Source: Aurantiochytrium sp. KH105
Taxonomy: Eukaryota > Sar > Bigyra > Thraustochytrida > Thraustochytriidae
Direction: 5' to 3'
DNA length: 64,000 bases
Assembly (NCBI GenBank): GCA_003116975.1
Contig: BGKB01000041.1
Coordinates: 124,001 to 188,000 of the forward strand
The position numbers and the translations under genes were made by a program. Within the stretch, counting starts at the first letter, position 1; each line of letters starts with the position of its first letter. The notes beneath the pieces were generated by a model, which was given only the letters and a program-made list of their open reading frames with translations, was not told the DNA's origin and did not search any database. Below, in pieces: positions 11,499 to 22,234 of this stretch.

Positions 11499-14290
11499 AT
11501 CTTACGAGGTCGTTTGTTGTTTTTCCATGTGGCGACATTTTTGACTGCCGATTCTGTGTTCTTTTTTTCTATCCCTTTAATTCTATCTGGTCAATGTTGT
11601 GAATGTCTCCCTTTTTCCGTTGCTCAAGATAAATTGGAATGTCTCTCCCCCCCGAAAAACGTCGTCTCCCGCTGCTCTCTCTCCTCCCTCCCTGTTTCGG
11701 TTCTCCAGTGAGACCACCACAAGAGACTCGGCTTCTCCACGCCAGCCTGATCACCAAGCTGACGACAACTTGTCCTGACACGCGCAGACACACCAGTCTG
11801 GAAAAAGCTCACATTTATTATGCGCAGGTCTTCGTGTCCTTTGACTTGCATGCAACGCTCGAATTCACACGTATTCGTCGCGCGTCTGTTGCTTGCTGGC
11901 CAAATAAAATTGCTTTATACTCGTCAGTCGCCCACTCGGGTCCCGTGCGGCACGGTTCGGGTTGGGTCCGCTGTCGAGATTTCCATCCTGTCTCGTGCAC
12001 ATTTTGTTGACGTCGTCAGCGCAGAGCAACAGACGTAGAAGCAGCAGCCCTCGCCGCGAAAGGCAGCTCGTGAGGCACGTGTACCTTCGTTCGGCGCCCA
12101 CCTCGGCCCACAAGCCACCTACCATCTGCCACTTTGCCAAACTCGCGTCTGTCGTCTGTTCGCTGCGTAGTACACGTCGCATGCCTCGCAAGCTCGTGCT
12201 CGCAGTCGAGGCTCGCCTCTCGCCAGCCGTGCGCACGCTTGAGAGAGATCGATTATCGAACAGAGCGCCCTCCAGGGCCGCCACTGCCTCCGCCTCCGCT
12301 CCGCGAGGTCCGCCCTCGCACTCGCATCTCGGGCTTTCCTTCGTTGTGCACGCTCGGCTTTCCTTGCCTTGCTGGAGCCGCCTGCCTTGCCTTTGCTTGC
12401 CTTTGCTCTTTGCTCTTGAGGGGCCGCCGCGAAGAGTGTGCGCGTGTGTGGGAGGTGTGTGTGCACGCGCCGCCGCGCGTGCTGCGGCCTGCTCCCGCTC
12501 TGCCCTGCCACCACCTCTGCGGCGGGCCCATGTCAAAACGGCGAGAACGATAGCGATAACGCCAGCGACAGCGGCAGCGACAGCAGCAACGCGAGGTCCC
12601 GCGACGACCCGATCTGGGCGCGCGCCCAAGAACAGCAGCCACGTCAGGACTACCTGGTCTGGGCGAAGGAAGGAAGGTATAAATTTCAAGCTACCAAGCG
12701 CGGCATCTGCTGCTGCAAATGTGTGAGTGGCAGTGGCCAGTGGGTGTGAGGAATGCTAGTGCATGGGTGAATGCTTGACATTGTGAGTGCAACTTTGGAT
12801 GCACACTGCCGGCTGGCTGGTCGGCCGCGGTCCTGATATCTGAAGATGCACACGGAGATTCTCTGCTACAGCTGGCTGATGCTTTTTGGCGTGCTTGTTT
12901 GCTTTTCTACTTGCGTGTTGCCGGAGCTGGCGCCTCGCTTCTTTCTTCTCAGCCGCAAAGCTGCTGCCGCGCGTGCTCGCGCGTGCAGCTGTTGGCAGAG
13001 GAAAGCATCGCTGCGACTGCCACCACCATTGCAGCAGCAGAATGGGGGAGAGGGGCTCTCCGGCGACGAGTCCTGCTTGCAACGTGGGGTCCGCGTCCTG
13101 GTCAGTCGACCGACCGATCGATCGATTGATCAGATAAATCAATAGATCAATCAATCGATCGAACCTACTTGGGCGCATCATTCGATCGATCACCTTTCCG
13201 CTGGGAAGGAAGGAGTCCGGAGCGTCTGCGGCGCTTGGGTCCGGACCTCGGCAACGCTACTCATCAAGAAAATGGCGTTGTTAGTGGCTGATTCGGCCTT
13301 GGAGTGGTAGTTTTGCGGAATCAAGAGCTCCTTTTCGGCAGCTGCAGCACGCGCCGTCCACTTTTTTCCACATCGCCCGAGGTGCAAGCGGTCGATCGCA
13401 CAGTCCAAGCCAGCAAACGTCCTCCCCTCGCCGCCCGCCCGCCCGCCCGCCCGCCCGCCCGCCCGCCGTCAGCCGCTGCCACGCCTCGCGCGCTCGTGCT
13501 CCGAGCCGTGCCGCTCGCAGTCGCAGTCGCAGTGGCAGTGAGCGCGCACGCGCGGCGCCGTTCTCGCAGAAAGACAGCGCGTCATTCGAGCTCTCCAGCA
13601 GCGCACAACACTCGATCAGAGACCGTCAGAAGACCTACAAACACACAACTCGCCAGGCCGCCAACCGACCGACCAACCGACCGACCGACCGACCAAGCCT
13701 GCTCGCTCGCCAGCCCGGCCTCGCTCGCCTCCTGCGTCGCGTCTCGTCTCGTCTCGTTTCCGACCGGCAGACGGAGGCAGCAAGCATCGGGCTTGCAGAA
13801 ACAGCGCCGCGCAGACAAACCTGTGCAAGCACCTGCCGCAGGCTGCACGCGCGCGTAGTCAAGGCTGGTCGAGGCAAGAGTGGGCGCCAGGAGGAAGAAG
13901 AAACCTGCTTGGTGCCAATAACGCAAGAAAGCGTGCTGCTTTCTGGGGCGCGTGCGTGTGCAAGCGCGCCAGATTGCTTGCACACGTTCTGCTCTTGCCT
14001 GCAGGACGTAACATCCCGTAACCAGTACTTGCAGCTGGGGCGGGGGCGCACGCAAGGAAAGCAGCCAGAACGCCAGGTTTCCCTTCTTCCTGCCTTTCCT
14101 CTCTAACTTCGTTCGCTCGTAATCGTGCGTTGGAGACCGTCGCAGAAGCAAAGCCGAATCGCCTGCGAGTGCTGTGCAGAGTGCATAGCAGTGTGCCGGC
14201 CGCACCGCTGGCAGCGGCAGCGGACCACGACCACCTCGTGGCACACAAGACGAGTCTGGAGGCTGTGTGCTTGGCGCAGAGCAGTGAACC
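11499..14290. other. intergenic spacer between the tandem seven-helix genes
   Basis: 2.8 kb with no convincing gene. Low-complexity sequence dominates, including a CCCG array at 13431-13467 and ACCG repeats near 13668. Open frames on either strand are Arg/Ala/Ser-rich and lack homology. The distal part presumably holds the promoter of the second gene. Confidence 0.6.
13431..13467. repeat. CCCG tetranucleotide repeat
   Basis: About nine uninterrupted CCCG units. It is a strong candidate for unusual secondary structure on the G-rich strand. Confidence 0.9.
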
Positions 14291-15595
14291 ATGGCCTGCG
14301 AGACAGACTTTGACTGCCCCACCACCCTCATCTGCTACTCGGCAGAAAACGCGGCGTCGTGGTATTACGAGCACTATGGCGCGAACGCTCCGAACTCAAC
14401 ATGCGACTGCGCAACGTGGTACGGATGGACAGGCGATGACTGCACCGAGCTGTCCTGGGTAACCTACATCCACGTCGCATTGCAAATGATCACCGCGCTC
14501 ATTGCGCTCGTATGGGCGCTGGCAGGCATCCACGTGCTCTGGCGCCTCTTTCGTGTCGACCGCGACTCCAACTTCTTCTCAGCCGGCAACATCACCGCAA
14601 TGTACAGCACACTCGCGCTCCTCTTCATGCTTGCCTGGCGACTCATCAATATTGTCATGTTCCTGAGACCTGACTTGTACGACCTGCGCCTCGTCGACGA
14701 GACGGACAAGCTCACGCAGCTTACCGTTCCAGACCGGACCATCACCGCGGCAACTGCGACCTTTACCACCCTCTGTGCGCTCAACGTATCCCTCATGTGG
14801 CTGCAGGTCGCCAATCAATCAAAGCGCCTGCGCAAAGAGGTCGCCTATTTCACCGTGTACCGCAAGATCATCATTGCCTTCGAGATCCTCTTCACCCTCG
14901 CCATTGTCATCGTCATGGCCCTCAACATGCCTTTCTACGCTACACTTGTCGCCTATCCCTTCATCATCTTCCTCTTCGTCACCTACGCGATTGGCCAGCA
15001 CAAAATGACCGCCCTGCTCAACGGTGCGAGCCTTTCAAAGTCCAGCTCAGCAAAGGACACCTCCCCCGAGAACATGGGCAGCAGCAGCAAAACGCTGCAA
15101 CATGCTGACTCCTCCAAACATGTCACCACCACATCTGCCAACACTGACCGATACAAGCAAATGCTGCGTCTCATTCGCAACACCAGCCGAGGTGTCGTGT
15201 TCTGCGGCTTCATTGTTCTTGTTTTTGGCGCCCTCTACGCTATTCTTGCCTTCAACTGGAAGAATTACGCTCCCGTCGGCACGATCAGCATCGTTACCAT
15301 CTCCAACGACATCTTCGTCTTTGGCATCGTCGGCACGTGCGCCATTGTCCAGTGGTACATTTGGCGTGTCCTTGGTGCGCGCGTGCGTCGCTTGACTGGA
15401 GGAGAAGCATCCTCATCGGAGCAACTTAACACGGCGCAGAACGACAACTCGTTTACTAACACTGGCAGCTTCAATGTCAACATGAAGCAAGTCGGAAGCT
15501 TTAGCGATCCGAAGCGATTCCAAGAAAAGGCTGCTTCATTCCATACCGACTACAGGGATGAATCCCAGGACTCTACGGATGATGGCTACGTCTAA
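14291..15595 (+). CDS. seven-helix membrane protein with Cys-rich N-terminus, copy 2
   Basis: 434 residues, single exon, a clear paralogue of the gene at 10197. Cysteines at 3, 9, 15, 38, 40 and 51 keep the C-x5-C-x5-C and CxC-x10-C spacing. The seven hydrophobic segments line up, with shared strings such as LNVSLMWLQVAN and MxRLIRNTSR before helix 6. The cytosolic tails share SFTNT and an AASFH motif followed by acidic residues, ending here in DDGYV. The loop between helices 5 and 6 is again Ser-rich. Function is unknown. Conservation of both the outer Cys module and the tail suggests both faces bind partners. Start chosen at ACCATGG, a good translation-start context. Confidence 0.85.
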   Translation: MACETDFDCPTTLICYSAENAASWYYEHYGANAPNSTCDCATWYGWTGDDCTELSWVTYIHVALQMITALIALVWALAGIHVLWRLFRVDRDSNFFSAGNITAMYSTLALLFMLAWRLINIVMFLRPDLYDLRLVDETDKLTQLTVPDRTITAATATFTTLCALNVSLMWLQVANQSKRLRKEVAYFTVYRKIIIAFEILFTLAIVIVMALNMPFYATLVAYPFIIFLFVTYAIGQHKMTALLNGASLSKSSSAKDTSPENMGSSSKTLQHADSSKHVTTTSANTDRYKQMLRLIRNTSRGVVFCGFIVLVFGALYAILAFNWKNYAPVGTISIVTISNDIFVFGIVGTCAIVQWYIWRVLGARVRRLTGGEASSSEQLNTAQNDNSFTNTGSFNVNMKQVGSFSDPKRFQEKAASFHTDYRDESQDSTDDGYV

Positions 15596-16245
15596 TTTTA
15601 GCATCCAGAAAGCGTTTCCACCGCAAGCGACGTTGGGTCGGCCTGCAATAAAAACACCCATGCAAAAGTTGTGGGCCCACACCCTTGCCGCTGCTGTTGT
15701 CAATTTGCGCAACCGAGACCAAAATTGACAGCGATCTTTGTTCTTTCTACATTTTGCAATAACTTTCTACTGTGTGTCAATCCGTTCTGTTTTCTCTACG
15801 TTGTTCTCGCCAACACCCTACTCTATAAACCTATACTCCCTCGCGTTGAATTCAATATTTCCCTTTTTGCCTAGGCCTACACCAAACGTTGTCATTTTTT
15901 TAGCTGCAAGCTGAAAGGAGGACTTAACTTTCCTGCTATAAAAGGGAATCATCCCACTCTGGCCACAGTGGATACCTTGTTTGACTGTGAGCTTGAAAAC
16001 TTGACCAAAACTTGAACTCGCACTAACATGTTAAAGAAAAAAATATTGCCCAACGGATAGATTGGTGTGGCTTCGGCCAGCACAACGTCAACAATCGTCA
16101 AGACAGACAGCAAATTCTCTCGTCGTCGGCGTCGTCGGCGAGCTTCAGACGCTCGCACCCAAGCTCGATCGATCATTGCACGCGTGCGCCACGGGGAGGA
16201 GGGGCACATCGCGTGTCATCAGTCCAGCTCCGTGGCGCGGACACA
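15596..16245. other. intergenic region with probable promoter
   Basis: 650 bases without a gene, A+T-richer than most spacers here. The first part should hold the 3' end of the upstream gene. A TATA-like box lies at 15937. Confidence 0.6.
15937..15945 (+). promoter_or_regulatory. TATA-like box
   Basis: TATAAAAGG, a close match to the eukaryotic TATA consensus, 300 bases before the calpain-EML start codon. Assignment as its core promoter is inference. Confidence 0.35.
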
Positions 16246-19200
16246 ATGACAAGTCACTGGACCATTGTGCGTGTCGGTGCGCTCAAAATCGACCGCTACA
16301 CGGACCTCAGCGCCGCCTGGGACCGCGCAGAGCAAGAGGTGACCACTGCCGTGCAAAAGGTCATCGACCGATGCGAGCGAAAGGGAGGCGAGCGTTTTGT
16401 TGACAACTTTTTTGGACCCAAAAAACAGGACCCTGACGGCGCCTCTTCGTTCTATGGCGATGGCAAGGCGCCCAATGGAAACTATGCCAACCCGGCGCAA
16501 TGCGAGTGGGTAAGACCGCGCTGGGCACGAGACTGCAAAGCCGTAGACCTCGGGGCCAAGGTCGATGAAGAAAGCGACATCGATATGAGCGATCAAGATT
16601 CCGTCGCCTCCGACGCAACCCAAGAAGAAGATGCCGAAGAAAACGGCTTCGACCCCACATCATTGAGTGGATCGTCGCGCTCCTTTTGTGATGAGGGAGC
16701 TCTCTTTCTGGATGGCGTCAGCGCCAACGACGTCATTCAGGGCCGTCTCGGGGACTGCTGGCTTCTCAGTGGCATGAGCGTCTTGGCCTCGCGCCCTGAT
16801 CTCCTCGCCAAGGTCTTTTGGAAATCGACTTCGGTCGGCTTTGAGCGCAAAATGCGTAAATACGGCTTTCGTGTTTGTCGTTTCTTCAAAGACCACGAGT
16901 GGTTTTTTGTCATCATCGATGATCGCCTTCCCATCTTTGCAAAATCAGGCAAGCCTGTCTTTGCACATTGTAAGGATCGCAACGAGCTATGGGTTTCACT
17001 TCTGGAAAAGGCCTACGCCAAACTTCACGGGAGCTATGATGCTCTAATTGGCGGCTATGTTGATGGCGCGCTGCGTGATCTCACCGGTCTCGCATGTGAG
17101 GAGCTTGTTCTCCGCGAGGGTCACACGGGATTTCATCCCAAATATGCTGCTTGGATCCGAGATGGGACGCTCTGGAACCGCTGCAACGAATATGCCAACG
17201 AATGGGGATGCATGATGGGCTGCTCGATTCAGCCAGATCCGCGCGACCTCAAGGCCGGAAAGGTCGAGCAAAAGGTCGGCGACACAGGGCTCATGTCGCG
17301 ACACGCGTACGCTCTCATTGACGTTGGACTCGTGCGCACAAAGGACGATGGTGACGTCAAGCTGGTGCGACTTCGCAACCCTTGGGGCTTTGGAGAATGG
17401 ACGGGACCCTGGTCCGATGAGTCCCCCGAGTTCAAGCGAAACCTCAAGGCGCTCCAAAACGTGTTTGACCGACCCATTTGCGAGCGCAAGGGCGTGCCAT
17501 CCACGATTCTTCCCGTAAATGGAAATGCCCGTGACGGCACCTTTTTCATGACCTGGGAGGACTGGACGCGCTACTTTACCGTCTTCTTCGCCGCCATTGA
17601 CTTTCCCGACAAGTGGGCTGGACAACGTGTCACGGGCGCCTGGACCACCAAGCATAGTAATGCTGGCGGCAATCACACCTGCAAAACGTGGATGTCCAAT
17701 CCAAAGCACCGCTTCAGGGTGCTTGAGCCGGACTCGCGCATTTATATTCAGCTCAACCAGGAAGATCCGCGCCGCAAGGCCGGTCGTGCCCAAGCGCAGA
17801 TGCAGCAGCCCCTCAGCTTCCATATCCTATCGCTGGGGGACATGCAGGCTGGAGAGGTAGCAAAGCCTCCGGCAAAGATCCCAGGTACCGACGATCGCGA
17901 ACAGGCCCCATACAAACGTCACTTAAGTATCGACATCGACATTCCGCGTCTTGCAAAGGGCGACTACGTCATTGTCCCAAGCACATTTGCACCAGGGGCA
18001 GAGTGCAAGTATACCCTTCAAGTGTACGGCAGCCGTCCGATTGCTCTCGAAAATGGCGAGCTCATCGCCGAAGAGGAAGAGTATGGCGTCGTTGAACACG
18101 TCCAGGTAGACTTTCGCCGGAACTCTCTTCCTTCCAAACCTGCGTCGCGTCGCGACCTTGGCGCCCTGTACGCTTTTGAAGAGCGCCGAGCGGAACTCGT
18201 GGAGCGGGCCAAGCGTCAGCGCGTTTCCATGGCAGCACTTGCCTCGTCCATGACAAATGCGGGCAATGGAAGAATTGATTGGACTACCTGGGAGCAAACC
18301 ATGCGGTCTCTCGGCCTCGAAGCCATCCGGGCCGAATTCGATGCTTTCAGCGGCAGCGACAGCATCATTGATGCGCAAGAGCTCAGTCGACTCGTCGACG
18401 CCGAAAATGTCGAAAGACAAATCAATGGCATGCAAGGGGACGAGGCCTTTGCGGACTCTGTTCAGGGCGATGAGGCTGCTCCTCGTTTTTCGAGCGGATC
18501 AAGCTCAGCGAAGATGGACGAATCATTTACCCAAACCTCCGCACAAAAGGAGCTTTTGTGTGGTCTTGTGAACGCAGCCAAATCTCTTCAACGCGAGAAT
18601 GATGGTCTGCGCGCCGAGTTGCAAACGGTCCGCGAGGAGCAAGCCCGAATGATGAACGTGCTTCTTCTCTACGGGAAAATGCTCAAGTGTTACGATGGCG
18701 AAGTTCTCAAACCGGAAGCTCTCCTCAAGCCAGTCAGCACGCGTCCGAGTCCTCGGCCAAATCTGGACGCACTGCTTCGTGCTGCCACGAGCGCCTCGTC
18801 TGTTACCCGCCGTACGACCGTGGGTAATCTTCAGTTTAGTGAAGACGAGTTTGCTGGCGCCGGTGATGAGTTTCTCGCGGTCAAACCTTGGAAGGGCGCT
18901 ATTTTCCCGCCCTCTCACCCGCCCAAAAGCGCGTCGAGCCTTCAGCACACTGTCGATCTCGATTGGGTCTATGGATTCAACGCCAAGATTCGCAATGCAG
19001 TCTTTGTCAATGCCGAAAATAGCCTCGTGTACATCGCAGCGGCACTTGGCGTCATTTACAATCCCAGCACGCACACGCAAAAGTACTTTCGCGCTCACAC
19101 AGATGATATCTCCTGCATAGACGTTGACGTTACGGGTCGTCGTGTTGTTACGGGCCAGCTCGGAAAGAAGCCCTTTGCATGCGTTTGGGATGCTCTCACT

Positions 19201-20805
19201 GGCGAGCTCGTGTGCCGACTCGACGCCTTTGAGCACAAGCGGGAGATCACCTGCGTCAAGTTTTCGAAGGACGGAACTGAAGTCCTCACCGTTGGCGGGG
19301 ATGACAACCACTCGCTCGCGCTTTACTGTGCGACGTCAGGCAAGCTCCGCAAACATGCCAAGGGCAACAAGGCCGACTGCTACTTTGCTCATCATAATGG
19401 AGACCGTTTCGTCACTGGCGGTAAAAAGTACATGGTTTTCCTCGACGCGCAGCTCAAGGACAAACGCGCAATCTTTGGGCAAAAGGGTGGCGCTCCGGCC
19501 GTCGTCCTGTGTGCTTCGCGTTTGGCTGATGAAAACGATGTCTTGGCCGGACAAGAAGCCAGCTTCTTGCTTGCCACAGGCACTGCTGACGGCAGAATCC
19601 TTCTTTGGAGCAAAGAAGGCAAGTGTGTTGAAGCAGCCGAGCACGGCGGTGGCAAAGATGGCAAAGCACCTGTCAAAGCTATTGCTTTCAAGAACGGGCA
19701 TCTTTATAGTGGAGCGAGCGATGGATCCGTCAAGCGTTGGGTCTTTCGAGGCAAACGCTTAGAGGAGGACTATGAAGACGAAGCTGCAACATCCACCAAA
19801 TTCTCTTCTGCCGTGCAAGCCTTTGCCGGAGAGTACATCGCTCTTGGCGAAGGCTCAATCATCGCCAAGAACGACGAGACCCCGGTTGTTGTTGGCCACT
19901 CGAGCGGAGAGTTATGGGGCCTCGCGGCTCATCCTGCCTCCAGGTGCGTGGTCACAACCGGTGATGACCAAATGCTTCGCGTTTGGAATACCAAGGCGTT
20001 CACGCAGGAGCGTAGCACCAAGTTGCCGTCCGGATGTCGTGCGGCAGCGTGGTCTCATGACGGAGCAACGCTGGCACTTGGCCTTGTGGATAACCTCGTC
20101 ATGCTCCTTGATGGCGCAACGCTCAAGAAAAAGGTCACGGCAAATCTGTCTGTCAGCAAAAAGACATCAAACTCCCGAGCGAACGCTCGCCGCGGCAAGG
20201 CGCGCATGCCACACATTTCTTGTCTCGCATTTTGCAGAAACAACGACTTTCTTGCTGCTGGCTCGAATGACACCAACGTCTACGTCTTGGACGCCAAGAC
20301 TCTTCGCAAGGTGTATGTCTGTAAGGCCTCAACGGCAACCGTCACCCATATTGACTTTTCGGCTTGCTCGACGTATCTGCGCACAAATGATGCTTCGTAC
20401 GAGTTGCTCTTTTACAACGTGCGCACCAAGTCCCAGGAAACCTCTGCTTCATCGCTCAAAGATATGGAGTGGGAGACAACCAACTGTCCGCTCGCGTGGG
20501 AAACGCAAGGCGTCTGGCCCCCGGAAGCAGACGGAACCGACATTAATGCTTGCGTGCGCTTTTCGCTCACAAACGATCCGGCAGCGCCCTCGCTGCTCGC
20601 AACAAGCGATGACCTGGGCAAAGTCAACCTATATCCGTATCCGTTCCCGGAGCGGGACGAGACGCAAGTTGCCTTCGGCGAAGGCCACGCTTCGCACGTG
20701 ACGAATGTCGCATACGCAGGAGAGGATAAACTTGTTTCCACGGGCGGTAACGACTGCACACTCATACAGTGGCAGCTCGTTGACTCGACACGGCGCGTAG
20801 GTTAG
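16246..20805 (+). CDS. calpain-type cysteine protease fused to an EML-type WD40 propeller
   Basis: 1519 residues from the ATG at 16246, single exon. A calpain catalytic domain spans roughly 145-460. The triad is present: Cys171 in GDCWLL, His353 in SRHAYAL and Asn378 in RLRNPWG. A calpain C2-like domain follows (about 475-640), then a degenerate EF-hand-like segment (680-740) and a short coiled coil (about 780-815). From about 900 to the end lies an EML-like module: a HELP-type motif (LDWVYGF) leading into many WD repeats. EML proteins bind microtubules through HELP and paired propellers. The likely role is a regulated cytosolic protease brought to microtubules. The catalytic residues argue for activity. 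EF-hand ligands are poor, so calcium control is uncertain. I know calpains and EMLs as separate families, and this pairing is unusual. The DHHC gene converges on it, 415 bases away. Confidence 0.9.
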   Translation: MTSHWTIVRVGALKIDRYTDLSAAWDRAEQEVTTAVQKVIDRCERKGGERFVDNFFGPKKQDPDGASSFYGDGKAPNGNYANPAQCEWVRPRWARDCKAVDLGAKVDEESDIDMSDQDSVASDATQEEDAEENGFDPTSLSGSSRSFCDEGALFLDGVSANDVIQGRLGDCWLLSGMSVLASRPDLLAKVFWKSTSVGFERKMRKYGFRVCRFFKDHEWFFVIIDDRLPIFAKSGKPVFAHCKDRNELWVSLLEKAYAKLHGSYDALIGGYVDGALRDLTGLACEELVLREGHTGFHPKYAAWIRDGTLWNRCNEYANEWGCMMGCSIQPDPRDLKAGKVEQKVGDTGLMSRHAYALIDVGLVRTKDDGDVKLVRLRNPWGFGEWTGPWSDESPEFKRNLKALQNVFDRPICERKGVPSTILPVNGNARDGTFFMTWEDWTRYFTVFFAAIDFPDKWAGQRVTGAWTTKHSNAGGNHTCKTWMSNPKHRFRVLEPDSRIYIQLNQEDPRRKAGRAQAQMQQPLSFHILSLGDMQAGEVAKPPAKIPGTDDREQAPYKRHLSIDIDIPRLAKGDYVIVPSTFAPGAECKYTLQVYGSRPIALENGELIAEEEEYGVVEHVQVDFRRNSLPSKPASRRDLGALYAFEERRAELVERAKRQRVSMAALASSMTNAGNGRIDWTTWEQTMRSLGLEAIRAEFDAFSGSDSIIDAQELSRLVDAENVERQINGMQGDEAFADSVQGDEAAPRFSSGSSSAKMDESFTQTSAQKELLCGLVNAAKSLQRENDGLRAELQTVREEQARMMNVLLLYGKMLKCYDGEVLKPEALLKPVSTRPSPRPNLDALLRAATSASSVTRRTTVGNLQFSEDEFAGAGDEFLAVKPWKGAIFPPSHPPKSASSLQHTVDLDWVYGFNAKIRNAVFVNAENSLVYIAAALGVIYNPSTHTQKYFRAHTDDISCIDVDVTGRRVVTGQLGKKPFACVWDALTGELVCRLDAFEHKREITCVKFSKDGTEVLTVGGDDNHSLALYCATSGKLRKHAKGNKADCYFAHHNGDRFVTGGKKYMVFLDAQLKDKRAIFGQKGGAPAVVLCASRLADENDVLAGQEASFLLATGTADGRILLWSKEGKCVEAAEHGGGKDGKAPVKAIAFKNGHLYSGASDGSVKRWVFRGKRLEEDYEDEAATSTKFSSAVQAFAGEYIALGEGSIIAKNDETPVVVGHSSGELWGLAAHPASRCVVTTGDDQMLRVWNTKAFTQERSTKLPSGCRAAAWSHDGATLALGLVDNLVMLLDGATLKKKVTANLSVSKKTSNSRANARRGKARMPHISCLAFCRNNDFLAAGSNDTNVYVLDAKTLRKVYVCKASTATVTHIDFSACSTYLRTNDASYELLFYNVRTKSQETSASSLKDMEWETTNCPLAWETQGVWPPEADGTDINACVRFSLTNDPAAPSLLATSDDLGKVNLYPYPFPERDETQVAFGEGHASHVTNVAYAGEDKLVSTGGNDCTLIQWQLVDSTRRVG

Positions 20806-21220
20806 GATTTAGCTGCAAGGCTCTAAGCGAATAACTCTCTCTAATAGGTCGTTTGCATTCTTTGTCACCAAGCCAACATGATAAGTCGCCGCACAGTTGT
20901 GCCTATTTGACGTCTGCTGCTCGTGCGGGTTATGTTCAACTTGACACTTGTTGGTGCACTGCACAAAAGAAAGAAGTAGTGAGCAAAGTTGATGAGCAGA
21001 ATAATTTTGATCAACAAACGAGTAGTGAAGGCCAGCCATCCTCAGACACGAAACCAGCACTCAGTCAAGATTTCGTGAAATACAAGGCAAAATTAAAAAC
21101 AAACTTTATAACCTAGTCAACGCCCGATTTTGTAATGTAAACGAGAAGAGGGACTTTGCGATTTCGCAAGGATGAGAGAACGGAGGGACGATCGCAAGAC
21201 AAAACAAGACTAGACGAGGC
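20806..21220. other. convergent intergenic spacer
   Basis: 415 A+T-rich bases between the stop codons of the calpain-EML gene (plus) and the DHHC gene (minus). It should contain both 3' untranslated ends. No gene is seen. Confidence 0.6.
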
Positions 21221-22234
21221 CTAGACGTTTGCGACAAACGGCAAGGGCGCTGGAGATGACCCGTTTTGGTCAACGTTGCTCGGCGCTTGCGTCTCCTCTC
21301 CGGTGGCCTTTGCACTGGCGAGCTCCTGCTCCTTGGCTTTTGCCTTTTCCTTCTTTTTCTTGGCCTTTTGCACTTTTCTATCGCGATTTGAAATCATCCA
21401 CGCGTAGGTCCCTAGACCCGTGAACTGCAAAAACATATGAAAGACGAAAAGGATGGAGAGCGCGCAAGCCAATCCAGCCGCATAACAAACTGCAAGGGAG
21501 ACGAGAACCTGATACGTGGTCTGCGAGCCCAAAATGTCTTCCGCTTTTTCTCGAGTCTCGGCGGTAAACAATGTCGTGAGCATCAGAATGAAGACTATAG
21601 TTTCGAACCAGTACATGATCGTCCCGATCGTGACAAGGGCGAAAAATGCTGGGTACTGGCGTTTACCGATACATGTGTTAAGCCCTGTGGTGCAAAGCGG
21701 AAGAACGAGGTTACGAAAAGCAAGACGGAAACGGTAGTTAGCATCACCACGATAAAGTAGAAGCGCAATGCAAACAACTAACGTACAGGTGCAGTGATGA
21801 TCGAGCCCCGGCACGGACTTGTTGCACACAGAGCAGTAGCGTGCCTCGCGTTGTGCCTCAGCCATGCAGGGCCAGGACATGCCCCCCTGCGCGAAAAAAA
21901 CCCAGCCGGTCGAGCCAATGTGGATGCAACGTCACGTAATTAGTCAAGCCTGTCAATGTGCATGCAGCGCGCGAATTCGCCACACATTCCCTTCAACCGT
22001 TTCTGGACAAGAACTTACCTGGACGCCGGGGTCGGCGAGGCTGCACCATAGCCAGCAAACGATATGGAGACCGAGAAGAACCGTAAAGACGGTCACAAAG
22101 GCCGTGCGCGTTTCATCAAAGGTGAAGGGGACGACAAGGAGGTAGAAGACGATCGCCGCGGTCGGCTCCGCCACCCACGAGAGCATCTGGTCGTTGGTGA
22201 ACGGCCTCTGAAACCCATTCGTCCTTCGCGGCAT
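21221..22234 (-). CDS. DHHC-type protein S-acyltransferase (palmitoyltransferase), three exons
   Basis: Exons complement(22234-22019, 21886-21787, 21684-21221) give 259 residues. The family transfers palmitate to cysteines at Golgi, ER or plasma membranes. Splicing joins the second and third exons to restore DHHCTWLNTCIG, the canonical signature, with catalytic Cys104. Two hydrophobic segments precede it (about 26-40 and 45-66) and a DPG motif sits at 69-71. Two more follow (about 118-146 and 155-185). The tail is Lys/Glu/Ala-rich. The zinc-binding part is reduced: only CSVC precedes DHHC, the usual upstream Cys/His ligands are missing, and the NY after CIG is QY. The start is the first ATG giving the two leading helices. 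A longer upstream open frame is Arg/Pro-rich and was not used. Confidence 0.85.
21685..21786 (-). other. intron 2 of the DHHC gene
   Basis: 102 bases, GTACGT at the donor and CACAG at the acceptor. It interrupts the Trp codon right after the DHHCT core. Its length is a multiple of three and it has no in-frame stop, so a retained intron would insert 34 residues into the active-site loop. Confidence 0.85.
21887..22018 (-). other. intron 1 of the DHHC gene
   Basis: 132 bases, GTAAGT donor and CGCGCAG acceptor after a short T-run. Phase 0, directly after the DPGVQ codons. Confidence 0.85.
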